64,000 bases of DNA from Streptomyces shenzhenensis (GCF_021462265.1 NZ_JAJONF010000028.1:1-64000); one strand, 5' to 3'; shown: positions 24,415 through 33,429, numbered from the stretch's first letter. Program-made: numbers and translations. The notes: generated from the letters alone by a model not told the origin.

Positions 24415-25845
24415 ATGCGCCGTTCGAAAATCGTCTGTACTCTCGGCCCCGCGGTCGACACCCACGAGATGCTCGTCGCCATGATCGAGGCGGGTATGAA
24501 CGTGGCCCGGTTCAATTTCAGCCACGGCTCGCACGCCGAGCACCAGGGGCGGTACGACCGCGTCCGGGCCGCCGCCAAGGAGACCGGCCGTGCCATCGGC
24601 GTCCTCGCCGACCTGCAGGGCCCGAAGATCCGTCTGGAGACCTTCGCCGAGGGACCGGTGGAGCTGGAGCGCGGTGACGAGTTCGTCATCACGACCGAGG
24701 ACGTCCCGGGCGACCGGACCATCTGCGGTACCACCTACAAGGGCCTGCCGGGCGACGTCTCGCGCGGCGACCAGATCCTCATCAACGACGGCAACGTCGA
24801 GCTGAAGGTCGTGGACGTCGAGGGCCCGCGGGTGCGCACGATCGTCATCGAGGGCGGTGTCGTCTCCGACCACAAGGGCATCAACCTGCCGGGGACGGCT
24901 GTCAACGTGCCCGCGCTGAGCGACAAGGACATCGAGGACCTCCGGTTCGCGCTGCGCATGGGCTGCGACCTGGTCGCGCTGTCCTTCGTCCGGGACGCCA
25001 AGGACGTCAACGACGTCCACCGGATCATGGACGAGGAGGGCCGCCGGGTCCCCGTCATCGCCAAGGTGGAGAAGCCGCAGGCGGTCCAGAACATGGAGGA
25101 CGTCGTGATGGCGTTCGACGGCGTGATGGTGGCCCGTGGCGACCTCGCCGTCGAGTACCCGCTGGAGCGGGTCCCCATGGTGCAGAAGCGCCTGATCGAG
25201 CTGTGCCGGCGCAACGCCAAGCCGGTGATCGTGGCGACCCAGATGATGGAGTCGATGATCACCAACTCCCGCCCGACCCGCGCCGAGGCCTCCGACGTGG
25301 CCAACGCGATCCTGGACGGCGCCGACGCGGTCATGCTGTCCGCCGAGTCCAGCGTGGGCGCGTACCCGGTGGAGACCGTCAAGACGATGTCGAAGATCGT
25401 CGTGGCGGCCGAGCATGAGCTGCTCAGCAAGGGCCTGCAGCCGCTCGTCCCGGGCAAGAAGCCGCGCACCCAGGGTGGTTCGGTGGCCCGTGCGGCCTGC
25501 GAGATCGCCGACTTCCTCGGCGGCCGGGGCCTGGTGGCCTTCACCCAGTCCGGCGACACGGCCCGCCGCCTCTCCCGCTACCGCGCGCAGCCGCCGATCA
25601 TCGCCTTCACCACCGACGAGAACACCCGCAACCAGCTCACCCTCAGCTGGGGCGTGGAGTCGCACGTCGTGCCGTTCGTGGCCACCACGGACGAGATGGT
25701 CGACATGGTCGACCAGGAGATCGCGAAGATCAGCCGCTTCAACCCGGGCGACACCGTCATCATCACGGCCGGCTCGCCCCCCGGTGTCTCCGGCACCACC
25801 AACATGCTCCGCGTCCACCACATCGGCGACTCCGGCAGCAAGTGA
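24415..25845 (+). CDS. pyk: Pyruvate kinase
   Basis: A 476-residue enzyme making pyruvate and ATP from phosphoenolpyruvate. Signatures: MRRSKIVCTLGPA, MNVARFNFSHG, the catalytic lysine region VIAKVEKPQAV, MVARGDLAVE and KPVIVATQMMESMI. The C-terminal domain is of the allosteric type. It is probably the pyk2 paralogue by position. TAGGAT ends seven bases before the ATG, so the transcript may be leaderless or nearly so. A very strong hairpin ends the gene. Confidence 0.96.
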   Translation: MRRSKIVCTLGPAVDTHEMLVAMIEAGMNVARFNFSHGSHAEHQGRYDRVRAAAKETGRAIGVLADLQGPKIRLETFAEGPVELERGDEFVITTEDVPGDRTICGTTYKGLPGDVSRGDQILINDGNVELKVVDVEGPRVRTIVIEGGVVSDHKGINLPGTAVNVPALSDKDIEDLRFALRMGCDLVALSFVRDAKDVNDVHRIMDEEGRRVPVIAKVEKPQAVQNMEDVVMAFDGVMVARGDLAVEYPLERVPMVQKRLIELCRRNAKPVIVATQMMESMITNSRPTRAEASDVANAILDGADAVMLSAESSVGAYPVETVKTMSKIVVAAEHELLSKGLQPLVPGKKPRTQGGSVARAACEIADFLGGRGLVAFTQSGDTARRLSRYRAQPPIIAFTTDENTRNQLTLSWGVESHVVPFVATTDEMVDMVDQEIAKISRFNPGDTVIITAGSPPGVSGTTNMLRVHHIGDSGSK

Positions 25846-25870
25846 CACCCGCATGACGGGCCTTGCAGGG

Positions 25871-25909
25871 CGCTGAGGGCGCCTCCCGTGGCAGGAGGCG
25901 CCCTCAGCG
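25871..25909. terminator. Terminator after pyk
   Basis: Perfect 16-bp stem: 25871-25886 pairs with 25894-25909, loop CGTGGCA. It lies 25 bp after the pyk stop. There is no T-tract, as is common in Streptomyces. Confidence 0.85.
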
Positions 25910-26121
25910 GTTCCGTCCGTCAGCCGACGGTGCCGGACTCCGCGGGGAAGCCCGGGGGGCATCCTCCCCCGGTCCCGCACCGGCCGGCCGCTGGCCGGCT
26001 TGAACCGCTCGGGGAAGACCTGCGTGGTCGCCGTCGTGGACGAGATCGTCGGGGACCGCCTGGGCGCAGTCGTCGGGCACCAGTACCGGCCGTGGTCCAG
26101 CCCGAAGGTGCTCGGACAGCA

Positions 26122-26163
26122 CTGTGGCCCGGCCGCCGCGCGAGGCGGACGGCCGGGCCACAG
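26122..26163. terminator. Terminator after the Ser-rich envelope gene
   Basis: Perfect 14-bp stem (26122-26135 with 26150-26163) and a 14-base loop, 38 bp downstream of the minus-strand gene end. The 25910-26121 stretch between this and the pyk terminator has no convincing gene. Confidence 0.75.
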
Positions 26164-26200
26164 CTCTGTGCGCGGCTCCCGGACGGGTCTGTGGTGACGG

Positions 26201-27547
26201 TCAGCTGGTTCCGTCGGTCGTGTACACGTGCATCCCGGGCACGTGCAGGGTGCCGCCGAACTGTCCTGCCTGGACGACCTTCACCTTGGTGAAGTAGATC
26301 AGCGGGATGTTCAGCGGCGGCGGGTTGTTCACGTCGAAGGTGATCGGGATCAGACCGAAGAGGTTGCCCGAGATCGACTCCGTGTACATCGTGGTGTCAC
26401 CGTCGCTGATCGTGGACGTCGAACCGGAGCGGGCCTGCACGTGGTAGGTCTTGCCGATCTTCGTGTCCTTGACCGTCTGGTGCAGGTCACCGATGTCGGT
26501 GCCGCCCGAGATGACGTACTTCAGCACCTTCTTCTTCGCGCCGCTGGCCGTCCTCACCTCGACGATGCCCTGGTAGTCGGCGCTCTTCAGCGTCAGCGAG
26601 CTGGCGCTGAGGTACCAGGGGTCGTCCGCCACCGCCACCTTGTTGTCGACGCCGCTCACGTCGGCGGTGGCGACGGCGCAGTTGTCGGCCGACGTGCTGG
26701 AGCTCGCGGACGGGCTCGGCGAGGGGCTGGAGGTGGCGTCCGCGGCCGCCTTGGTGGTGTCGGCCGCCGCCTTGGTCGCCGTGTCGGTGGTGTTCTTCAC
26801 GGTGTCCGTGACCTTCTTGACGGTCTTGGACACGGTGCCGGAGCCGCTGTCGCCGCTCGACGAGGACGACGACTTGGAGGCGGACGGTGAGGCCGACGGC
26901 GAGGGGGTGGCGCTCGCGGTGGAGTCCGACGAGGACGAGCTCGTCGTGCTGCCGCCGCTGAGGATGCTGCCGATCGCGTCCCCGATCGAGTCCAGCAGGC
27001 CGCCACCGCTGCCGCTGCTCGCGGTGGCGGACGGCGACGGGGTCGCCGTACCGCCGGAGCCCGACGAACCGGAGGACCCCGACGAGGAACCCGAACCGCC
27101 CGAGGACGAGGACGACTTGGACGCGGAGGGCGTCGGCGTGGCCGTGCCGTCGGAACCTGAATCCGACGAGGACGACTTGCCGGACGTCGTCGCGTCCTTC
27201 GCGCCGGCCGAGGCCGTGGCGGACGGCGAGGCCGAGTCCGAGGCACCGTCGCTCGCGCTCGCCGAAGCGGAGGGCGAGGCCGTGTCCAGGGCGGCGACAC
27301 AGTTCTTGTAGTCCTCGGCGAGGCTCTTCGAGGACGACGGCGTGCTGTTGGTGTCGGCGATGGCCAGCGTCGACGTGAATCCGAAGCCCACGAGCACGGC
27401 CGTCGGCATCGCCACGGAGGCTATCGCCTTGCCCGCCGGCATGTGGAACCTGGTGAACAGCGGCTTCTTGGGTGCCGCATGCCGCGGCCCGGTTCTCACA
27501 CGGGACTCGTCCACATCAGTCCCGTGGGTCACCTCGTCAGCCGGCAC
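26201..27547 (-). CDS. Membrane-anchored Ser/Ala/Pro-rich protein with a C-terminal folded domain
   Basis: A 448-residue protein. After about 35 polar, basic residues comes a hydrophobic segment (about 38-62, AIASVAMPTAVLVGFGFTSTLAIA) acting as signal or anchor. A long low-complexity region (about 95-285) is almost all Ser, Ala, Thr, Pro and Gly with charged spacers. A folded domain (about 285-448) starts at NCAVATADVSGV and includes DPWYLSASSLTLKSADYQGI and DVNNPPPLNIPLIYFTKVKVVQ. The last domain looks like a beta-rich relative of the DUF6230 protein two genes upstream. The GTG has GGGAGG five bases upstream and overlaps the DUF6114 gene by 11 bp. Function unknown; an extracellular stalk-and-head arrangement is inferred. 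Confidence 0.7.
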   Translation of the reverse strand: MPADEVTHGTDVDESRVRTGPRHAAPKKPLFTRFHMPAGKAIASVAMPTAVLVGFGFTSTLAIADTNSTPSSSKSLAEDYKNCVAALDTASPSASASASDGASDSASPSATASAGAKDATTSGKSSSSDSGSDGTATPTPSASKSSSSSGGSGSSSGSSGSSGSGGTATPSPSATASSGSGGGLLDSIGDAIGSILSGGSTTSSSSSDSTASATPSPSASPSASKSSSSSSGDSGSGTVSKTVKKVTDTVKNTTDTATKAAADTTKAAADATSSPSPSPSASSSTSADNCAVATADVSGVDNKVAVADDPWYLSASSLTLKSADYQGIVEVRTASGAKKKVLKYVISGGTDIGDLHQTVKDTKIGKTYHVQARSGSTSTISDGDTTMYTESISGNLFGLIPITFDVNNPPPLNIPLIYFTKVKVVQAGQFGGTLHVPGMHVYTTDGTS

Positions 27548-28091
27548 TGTGCCTCCCGTTCGCCCCGTTCACCGGGCTCGTTCCTGACAGGTCGTTCGAC
27601 TCGTCCACCCCGTCCGGGCCCGGGAAGTAGGCGGCTGCCTCTTCCGGCGCGTCGTCCCCGGCCGGCGGGACGTCACCCTCCGGCTGCGGCTTCGGGGGCG
27701 CGCCCGGGGACCAGGCCACGGCCATCGCGCCGCCGATGAGGGCGAACAGGAAGCCCATGACGAAGCCACCGAAGTTGGACACGGGGAGCGACACCAGCGC
27801 GAGCAGGATCGCGGCGACTCCCGCGAACGTGCGGATGTGCTTCTGGAACCAGAGGCTGATCCCCAGGACGACGAGCAGCACACCGATGATCAGGGATCCG
27901 GCGCCCGCGGTGGTCGACATCGCCACCGTCAGGTTGCCGAGCTGGAGATGCGCGTACGGGAAGTACATGATCGGAAAGCCGGCGAGCAGGATGTACAGAC
28001 CGGCCCAGAACGGCCGCGTGCCCCGCCAGGCGCGGAACTGCAGCCTCCGGCGGGTGAACTGGCCGGGTGCGGCAGGAGTCTCGGCGCTCAT
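27537..28091 (-). CDS. DUF6114 membrane protein
   Basis: A 184-residue protein with four closely spaced membrane helices (about 28-46, 53-75, 83-101, 106-126) and a Pro/acidic cytosolic or external tail. WRGTRPFWAGLYILLAGFPIMYFPY at the start matches what is known of the DUF6114 family, found next to DUF6230 genes in Streptomyces. It may anchor or export the two neighbouring envelope proteins; this is inference. Its end overlaps the Ser-rich gene. Confidence 0.8.
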   Translation of the reverse strand: MSAETPAAPGQFTRRRLQFRAWRGTRPFWAGLYILLAGFPIMYFPYAHLQLGNLTVAMSTTAGAGSLIIGVLLVVLGISLWFQKHIRTFAGVAAILLALVSLPVSNFGGFVMGFLFALIGGAMAVAWSPGAPPKPQPEGDVPPAGDDAPEEAAAYFPGPDGVDESNDLSGTSPVNGANGRHSAG

Positions 28092-28240
28092 GGAAAACAG
28101 CTCCCTGGTGCGGCGTTGCTGTGGTGGTGGTGCTGTGGTGCGACACGGTGCGGTGGTGATGCCGTGTACCGCGCGTGAAGACCGTGGGAAGAAGGTGGAG
28201 GGCGGGGGTGCCGAGGGCTCCCCCGCCCGTCACGGAGTGC

Positions 28241-28888
28241 TCAGTAGCACTCCGCACCCGACGTCGAGATCGACATGTGCAGCCCGCTCAGCTTGAAGGT
28301 TCCGGCAGTGGTGGCCCACGCCGTCTGCTTCACGCCGGTCAGCGAGGCGTGGTCCGCCTCCTGCCCGAACCCGTTCGGGTTGGCCTGCTGCTTGTTGACC
28401 TCGTCCTGCTTGACGCCAGGACCCTTGCTCATGCTTCCGGCGGCGACACCGATGTTGATGTTGGTGAACGTCGCGTCGGCGGTGAGGTCGTCAAGGTCGA
28501 TGTAGAGCTTGCTGGCCTCGACCGGCTTCTTCGCGTCGGTGCCCGCGTGCAGGATCAGGCTGACGTTCCCGAAGATCGGGACGTTCGGCGTGACCACCGA
28601 CTGGCACAGGTTGGTGATCGTCGCCGTGTTGAACGCCGAGACCGCCACCGGGTGGATCGTGCTCTTACCCGCGAGGGTGACACCCGAGTCGACGGCACCG
28701 TACTGCTCGAAGCCGTCGCCCTCGAGCGAGTCGGCCGAGACCTTGAACTGCTGGCCGGACACGCTGAACGACGCGGCGAGAGCGCCCTGCGCGAGGGCGA
28801 CACCTATACACGCCGTGGCGGCAACGCTGGGCACCATGACCACAGCGAACCGCTTCCATCTGGTCCCGCCACGCACCTGGGACTCCAT
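28241..28888 (-). CDS. DUF6230 secreted/envelope protein (annotated elsewhere as cholesterol esterase)
   Basis: A 215-residue protein. Basic start and one hydrophobic segment (about 13-36, FAVVMVPSVAATACIGVALAQGALA) form a signal peptide. The mature part is beta-rich (FSVSGQQFKVSADSLEGDGFEQYGAVDSG, ISTSGAECY at the end) and has two cysteines, one near the terminus. There is no GxSxG lipase motif, so the cholesterol esterase label used for homologues is not supported by sequence. AGGAGG stands seven bases before the ATG. First gene of the DUF6230-DUF6114-Ser-rich operon. Confidence 0.82.
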   Translation of the reverse strand: MESQVRGGTRWKRFAVVMVPSVAATACIGVALAQGALAASFSVSGQQFKVSADSLEGDGFEQYGAVDSGVTLAGKSTIHPVAVSAFNTATITNLCQSVVTPNVPIFGNVSLILHAGTDAKKPVEASKLYIDLDDLTADATFTNINIGVAAGSMSKGPGVKQDEVNKQQANPNGFGQEADHASLTGVKQTAWATTAGTFKLSGLHMSISTSGAECY

Positions 28889-29566
28889 ATTTCCTCCTTC
28901 TCGGACGTACATCTCCGGCCCGGTATCGCCCCCAACGGCGGCTCAGCCGGGCAGGGATGGGAGAAGTGCTACGTCCTCGGAAGGGGAGCGCCCGTACTCG
29001 GAGGCACGAACGCACCTCGATCACCGGCGATCACCCCCGAGCGACAACCACTGGTCGCGCCTGACACGCATCACGCACAACCTTGCTGGACAGGCTTCGC
29101 CACAGGGCGAAGACCCCCCTGCCCAAGAGCCGGCGTCACTGCCGCCGACTCTGCTCGGTGGGGACCCAGATGAGCCCGCGGCCCGATTGGCTGTCGGGGT
29201 ACGGGATTGGACCGAGCGTCGCCGATCGTGGTGCATTCTCGCCGCCCGCACAAGGGGCTTCGTTACTCGGTAGTAACGGCCGGATAACCGAAGGGCGGCC
29301 CGCCGGTCTCGGAAGGCGACTCTGGGTGTCATCCAGGGGCGGGGCAAAATAGTTGATTACCGGACAGAACCATTCAGGCCAACGGCCCTGCCTTACTCCA
29401 AGTAACAGCGGCCGCTATTACCAAGATTTGGTAAAGAGCGGCCGCCGTTGCACCGAGTGGGCAAATCTTTCACTTCGGCATCACAGGACGTGACGTTTAG
29501 CGACTGGTCAGCCCCGTGTTCAGATCGTGGCCCGACCGTGACCGGGGCTGTGGCCCGTGCCGTGGC
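28889..29566 (-). promoter_or_regulatory. Long upstream region of the DUF6230 operon with clustered palindromes
   Basis: No gene is visible in these 678 bases. The distal part is AT-richer and holds GTTACT-CGGT-AGTAAC (29262-29277), TTACT-CCA-AGTAA (29393-29405), TTACCAA-GAT-TTGGTAA (29418-29434) and the flanking AGCGGCCGC repeats at 29407-29415 and 29437-29445. The last set can fold as nested stems. These are likely operators or a terminator of the upstream thioredoxin-TPR gene. Confidence 0.45.
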
Positions 29567-30541
29567 TCAGAACAACGCCCGCGCCAGCGCCCGGCGCGCG
29601 CCCACCACCCGGGGGTCGTCGGTGCCCACGACGTCGAAGAGCTCGAGAAGCCTCCGCCGTACGGCGTCCCGCTCGTCCCCGGCCGTCCGCTGCACGGTCC
29701 CGATCAGCCGCCCGAAGGCGTCCTCGACATGGCCGCCCACCAGGTCCAGGTCGGCGGCCGCGATCTGCGCCTGGGCGTCGGCCGGCTTCTCGGCCGCGTC
29801 CTTGCGCACCGCCTGCGGGTCCATCCCCTGCACCCGCTGGAGCAACTCGGCCTGCGCGAGGCCCAGCTTGGCCTCGCTGTTGGCCGGGTCGTCGCTGAGC
29901 ACGTTCCTGTACGCCTGGACCGCACCGCCGAAGTCACCCGCGTCCAGCGCCCGCACGGCGGCTTCGAGAAGCGCGTCGTAGGGGCCCGCCGGCATCTCCG
30001 CGGGCTCGGCCTCGGCGCCCGGCTCGGCGTCGGGGTCGACGACGAGTCCGGTCAGGCCGAACCGCTGCTCGGCGACCTGCACCAGCTGATCCAGCGTCCC
30101 GCGGATCTGCTCCTCGCCGACCGCGCCCTGGAAGAGCGGCAGCGCCTGCCCCGCGACGACGGCGAACACCGCCGGGATCCCCTGGATCCCGAACTGCTGC
30201 ATCAGCATCTGGTTGGCGTCGACGTCGATCTTCGCCAGCAGGAAGCGGCCGTCGTACTCGACGGCGAGGCGCTCCAGGACCGGGCTCAGCTGCTTGCAGG
30301 GCTGACACCACTCGGCCCAGAAGTCGAGGACGACAGGGACTTCGGCGGACCGCTGGAGGACATCACGCTCGAAGCCGGCTTCGTCGACGTCGATGACCAG
30401 ATCGGCCGGAGAGACGGCTCCGGCCCCACCCTGACGGGCCGCTTCGGCGCGCGTCTGCTCGGCCTTGGCCTTGGCCTCTTGGGCCGCCTTGACCGCGGCG
30501 AGATCGACGACGCCGCTCATGGACATGTTCCGTGGCTGCAT
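29567..30541 (-). CDS. Thioredoxin-TPR protein (CnoX/YbbN-like)
   Basis: A 324-residue protein. A helical start (about 12-38, Ala/Lys/Glu-rich) precedes a thioredoxin domain (about 45-150) with FWAEWCQPCKQL, C79 and C82, so unlike E. coli CnoX both redox cysteines remain. TPR-like helices fill 185-324 (LLEAAVRALDAGDFGGAVQAYRNVLSDDPANSEAKLGLA). Such proteins act as holdases that hand substrates to chaperonins under oxidative stress. The start is ATG at 30541 with GGGGGAGG nine bases upstream. It is divergent from a TetR gene with a palindrome between them. Confidence 0.85.
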   Translation of the reverse strand: MQPRNMSMSGVVDLAAVKAAQEAKAKAEQTRAEAARQGGAGAVSPADLVIDVDEAGFERDVLQRSAEVPVVLDFWAEWCQPCKQLSPVLERLAVEYDGRFLLAKIDVDANQMLMQQFGIQGIPAVFAVVAGQALPLFQGAVGEEQIRGTLDQLVQVAEQRFGLTGLVVDPDAEPGAEAEPAEMPAGPYDALLEAAVRALDAGDFGGAVQAYRNVLSDDPANSEAKLGLAQAELLQRVQGMDPQAVRKDAAEKPADAQAQIAAADLDLVGGHVEDAFGRLIGTVQRTAGDERDAVRRRLLELFDVVGTDDPRVVGARRALARALF

Positions 30542-30673
30542 GCGTCTATCCTCCCCCGTTCCCGCGCGCAAGTGAAAAGCGATGTGAAAGCTGGCCGAAC
30601 ATGTGTTTCGCAACGGCGCCGGGTCCCCACCCCACGCCATGGTCGTCGCCCGTGCGGTCGGCCCACGGGCTTT

Positions 30674-30690
30674 CGCTACGACTCGTAGCG
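30674..30690. promoter_or_regulatory. Palindrome between the thioredoxin-TPR and TetR genes
   Basis: CGCTACG-ACT-CGTAGCG, perfect 7-bp arms, lies midway between the divergent starts (30541 and 30774). Size and symmetry fit a TetR operator, so the adjacent regulator may bind here. Confidence 0.5.
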
Positions 30691-30773
30691 TAATGCCATC
30701 GGGGACCCGCGCGACACCACATTCCGGTGATCTCCCTCACGGCATCACACGAACCGCCGGTTATGGTCGTGGG

Positions 30774-31406
30774 ATGCAGACCCGCACCCCCGCCGGACGT
30801 ACCGGCCGCCCGCGCAGTGCCGCCGCGGACGCGGCGATCCTGGCGGCGACGCGGCAGGCGCTGGTCGAACTGGGCTGGTCCAAGCTCACCCTGGGAGACG
30901 TGGCCACCCGGGCCGGCGTCGCGAAGACGACCCTCTACCGCCGCTGGGCGGGCAAGAACGAGCTCGTCGTGGACGCGGTGGCGGAGCTGTTCGACGAGCT
31001 CGAACTCCCCGACCGCGGCAGCCTGGCGGACGACATCGAGGGCGTGGTGCTGCAGTTCGCGGCGATCCTGGACCGACCGGAGGCCCGGAGCGGCCTGATG
31101 GCGGCGGTCGCCGAGTCGACCCGGGACGACGCGCTGCGGGAACGCATCCGCACCTCCATCGTGGACCGCCAGAAGCGGCTGGTCACGGAGGGCCGGGAAC
31201 GTGCCCAGCGACGCGGCGAACTCCCCGCGCAGACCGACCCGCGCGAGGCGGAGCGCACGGCGGATCTCATCTTCGACGTGGTGGCCGGATCCGTGGTGCA
31301 CCGCGCCCTGGTGAGCGGCAAACCGGCGGACGAGGAATGGGCGCGCGGCCTGACGCGGGTTCTGCTGCTGGGCCTGGCGGGCGCGGCGGACGAGGCCAAA
31401 CCATAA
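30774..31406 (+). CDS. TetR-family transcriptional regulator
   Basis: A 210-residue regulator. N-terminal HTH about 20-65: AAILAATRQALVELGWSKLTLGDVATRAGVAKTTLYRRWAGKNELV. The all-helical ligand domain follows (DELELPDRGSLADDIEGVVLQFAAIL) and has the TetR_C-type ending. The ATG at 30774 is used because the conserved region begins shortly after; a TATGGT box lies close upstream, so the leader is short. The target is unknown; the divergent thioredoxin-TPR gene is the obvious candidate. Confidence 0.88.
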   Translation: MQTRTPAGRTGRPRSAAADAAILAATRQALVELGWSKLTLGDVATRAGVAKTTLYRRWAGKNELVVDAVAELFDELELPDRGSLADDIEGVVLQFAAILDRPEARSGLMAAVAESTRDDALRERIRTSIVDRQKRLVTEGRERAQRRGELPAQTDPREAERTADLIFDVVAGSVVHRALVSGKPADEEWARGLTRVLLLGLAGAADEAKP

Positions 31407-31728
31407 CAACGGGAGCTCTTTTGCGGCTCATTTGCGGCTCATTTGCGAAGGCGAGACCTTTTCGCCTGTGCCTCACCCATGAGAGGCACGTCCGCACGTA
31501 GGGCTTGTTGGCGGCTTCGAGTGCGTCGGTGCGGGCGTCGGAGGCGTCGCGGTAGTCGAGCGAGGCCTCCTTGCCGGCGCCGCCGTGGTGCAACGCCACC
31601 CCGGCCGGACAGCGGTCGAGCCGCACGGTCCCGCCGGCGCTGTTGCTTCATGTGGCCCGGGAAACGCCGGAACGCATCCGTACGTCAGGCGGCGGAGCCC
31701 TCCCCCGGGAGCCCCGCCGCCGGACCTC
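31407..31728. other. Spacer with 11-bp repeats, hairpin and possible gene remnant
   Basis: TTTGCGGCTCA is repeated 2.5 times at 31420-31447. A hairpin GTGCCTC/GAGGCAC (31468-31489) probably terminates tetR. On the minus strand 31491-31626 has high GC3 and reads RLDRCPAGVALHHGGAGKEASLDYRDASDARTDALEAANKPY in part, starting from a GTG; it then runs into tetR without a proper end. This may be a decayed small gene. Confidence 0.35.
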
Positions 31729-33429
31729 CTAGAACCCCGCCGGCTCCGTGTACACGCCCCACTCGTCCCGCAGCACCCCGCAGATCTCGCCCAGGGTCGC
31801 CTCGGCCCGTACGGCCTCCAGCATCGGCTCGATCATGTTGGCGCCGGACCGTGCGGCGCCCAGCATCGCGTCCAGGGCCGCGCGCACCGCGCCCTCGTCC
31901 CGCGCCGCCCGCCGCTCGCCCAGCACGCGCACCTGCTCCCGCTCGACCTCGTGCGAGACGCGGAGGATCTCCAGGTCCCCGGTGACGGACCCGGTGTGCA
32001 CGTTGACGCCCACGACCCGCTTGTCGCCCTTCTCCAGCGCCTGCTGGTACTGGAAGGCGGACTCGGCGATCTCGCCGGTGAACCAGCCGTCCTCTATGCC
32101 GCGCAGGATGCCCGAGGTGACCGGGCCGATCGGGTGCCGACCGTCCGGATGGGCACGCAGCCCCCGCTCCTTGATCTGGTCGAAGATCCTCTCGGCCTCT
32201 GCCTCGATGCGGTCGGTGAGCTGTTCGACGTACCAGGAACCGCCCAGCGGGTCGGCCACGTTGGCGACGCCGGTCTCCTCCATGAGCACCTGCTGCGTGC
32301 GCAGCGCGATCTCGGCGGCCTGCTCGCTCGGCAGCGCGAGGGTCTCGTCGAGGGCGTTGGTGTGCAGCGAGTTGGTCCCGCCGAGCACGGCCGCCAGCGC
32401 CTCCACCGCCGTACGCACCACGTTGTTGTACGGCTGCTGGGCGGTCAGCGAGACCCCGGCGGTCTGCGTGTGGAAGCGCAGCCACTGCGCCTTGTGCGAC
32501 CGGGATCCGTACACCTCCCGCATCCAGCGCGCCCAGATCCGGCGGGCCGCACGGAACTTGGCGATCTCCTCGAAGAAGTCGACGTGCGCGTCGAAGAAGA
32601 AGGAGAGGCCGGGCGCGAAGACGTCCACGTCCAGGCCGCGGGAGAGCCCCAGCTCGACGTAGCCGAAGCCGTCCGCGAGCGTGTAGGCCAGCTCCTGCGC
32701 GGCCGTCGCACCCGCCTCGCGGATGTGGTAGCCGGAGACGGACAGCGGCTTGTACGCGGGGATGCCGGCGGCGCAGTACTCCATCAGGTCGCCGATCAGC
32801 CGCAGATGGGGTTCGGGCTGGAACAGCCACTCCTTCTGGGCGATGTACTCCTTGAAGATGTCGGTCTGCAGCGTGCCGTTGAGGACCGACGGGTCGACGC
32901 CCTGCCGTTCGGCGGCGACCAGGTACATGCAGAAGACGGGCACGGCGGGCCCGCTGATCGTCATGGACGTCGTGACGTCGCCGAGCGGGATGTCCTTGAA
33001 CAGGACCTCCATGTCGGCGGCGGAGTCGATGGCGACCCCGCAGTGCCCGACCTCGCCGAGCGAGCGCGCGTCGTCCGAGTCCCGCCCCATGAGGGTCGGC
33101 ATGTCGAAGGCCACCGAGAGACCGCCGCCGCCGTTGGCGAGGATCATCTTGTAGCGCTCGTTGGTCTGCTCGGCGTTGCCGAACCCGGCGAACTGGCGGA
33201 TCGTCCAGGTCCGCCCGCGGTAGCCGGTCGGATACAGCCCGCGGGTGTAGGGGTACTCCCCCGGCCAGCCGATCCGCTCGAATCCCTCATAGGTGTCCCC
33301 TGGCCGGGGCCCGTACACCGGCTCCACCGGATCCCCGGAGAGCGTGGTGAAGTCCGCGTCCCGCTTGCGGGCCGCGTCGTAACGGGCCTGCCAGCGTCGG
33401 CGGCCCTCCTCGATGGCGTCAGCGTCCAT
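31729..33429 (-). CDS. icmA: Isobutyryl-CoA mutase large subunit
   Basis: A 566-residue mutase, exactly the known IcmA length, interconverting isobutyryl-CoA and n-butyryl-CoA with coenzyme B12. The key substrate residues are those of IcmA, not methylmalonyl-CoA mutase: F80 in TIRQFAGF (MCM has tyrosine) and Q198 in YIAQK (MCM has arginine). The B12-binding domain is missing and is expected on a separate small subunit (IcmB), not encoded in this window. It links valine breakdown and butyryl-CoA supply for polyketides. A 22-bp palindrome lies just upstream. Adenosyltransferase, meaB and epimerase genes are elsewhere in the window. Confidence 0.95.
   Translation of the reverse strand: MDADAIEEGRRRWQARYDAARKRDADFTTLSGDPVEPVYGPRPGDTYEGFERIGWPGEYPYTRGLYPTGYRGRTWTIRQFAGFGNAEQTNERYKMILANGGGGLSVAFDMPTLMGRDSDDARSLGEVGHCGVAIDSAADMEVLFKDIPLGDVTTSMTISGPAVPVFCMYLVAAERQGVDPSVLNGTLQTDIFKEYIAQKEWLFQPEPHLRLIGDLMEYCAAGIPAYKPLSVSGYHIREAGATAAQELAYTLADGFGYVELGLSRGLDVDVFAPGLSFFFDAHVDFFEEIAKFRAARRIWARWMREVYGSRSHKAQWLRFHTQTAGVSLTAQQPYNNVVRTAVEALAAVLGGTNSLHTNALDETLALPSEQAAEIALRTQQVLMEETGVANVADPLGGSWYVEQLTDRIEAEAERIFDQIKERGLRAHPDGRHPIGPVTSGILRGIEDGWFTGEIAESAFQYQQALEKGDKRVVGVNVHTGSVTGDLEILRVSHEVEREQVRVLGERRAARDEGAVRAALDAMLGAARSGANMIEPMLEAVRAEATLGEICGVLRDEWGVYTEPAGF

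Noticed and set aside
25888..26197. Short frames on both strands between pyk and the Ser-rich gene
   Set aside because: No ribosome site or family resemblance; the interval lies between two terminators.
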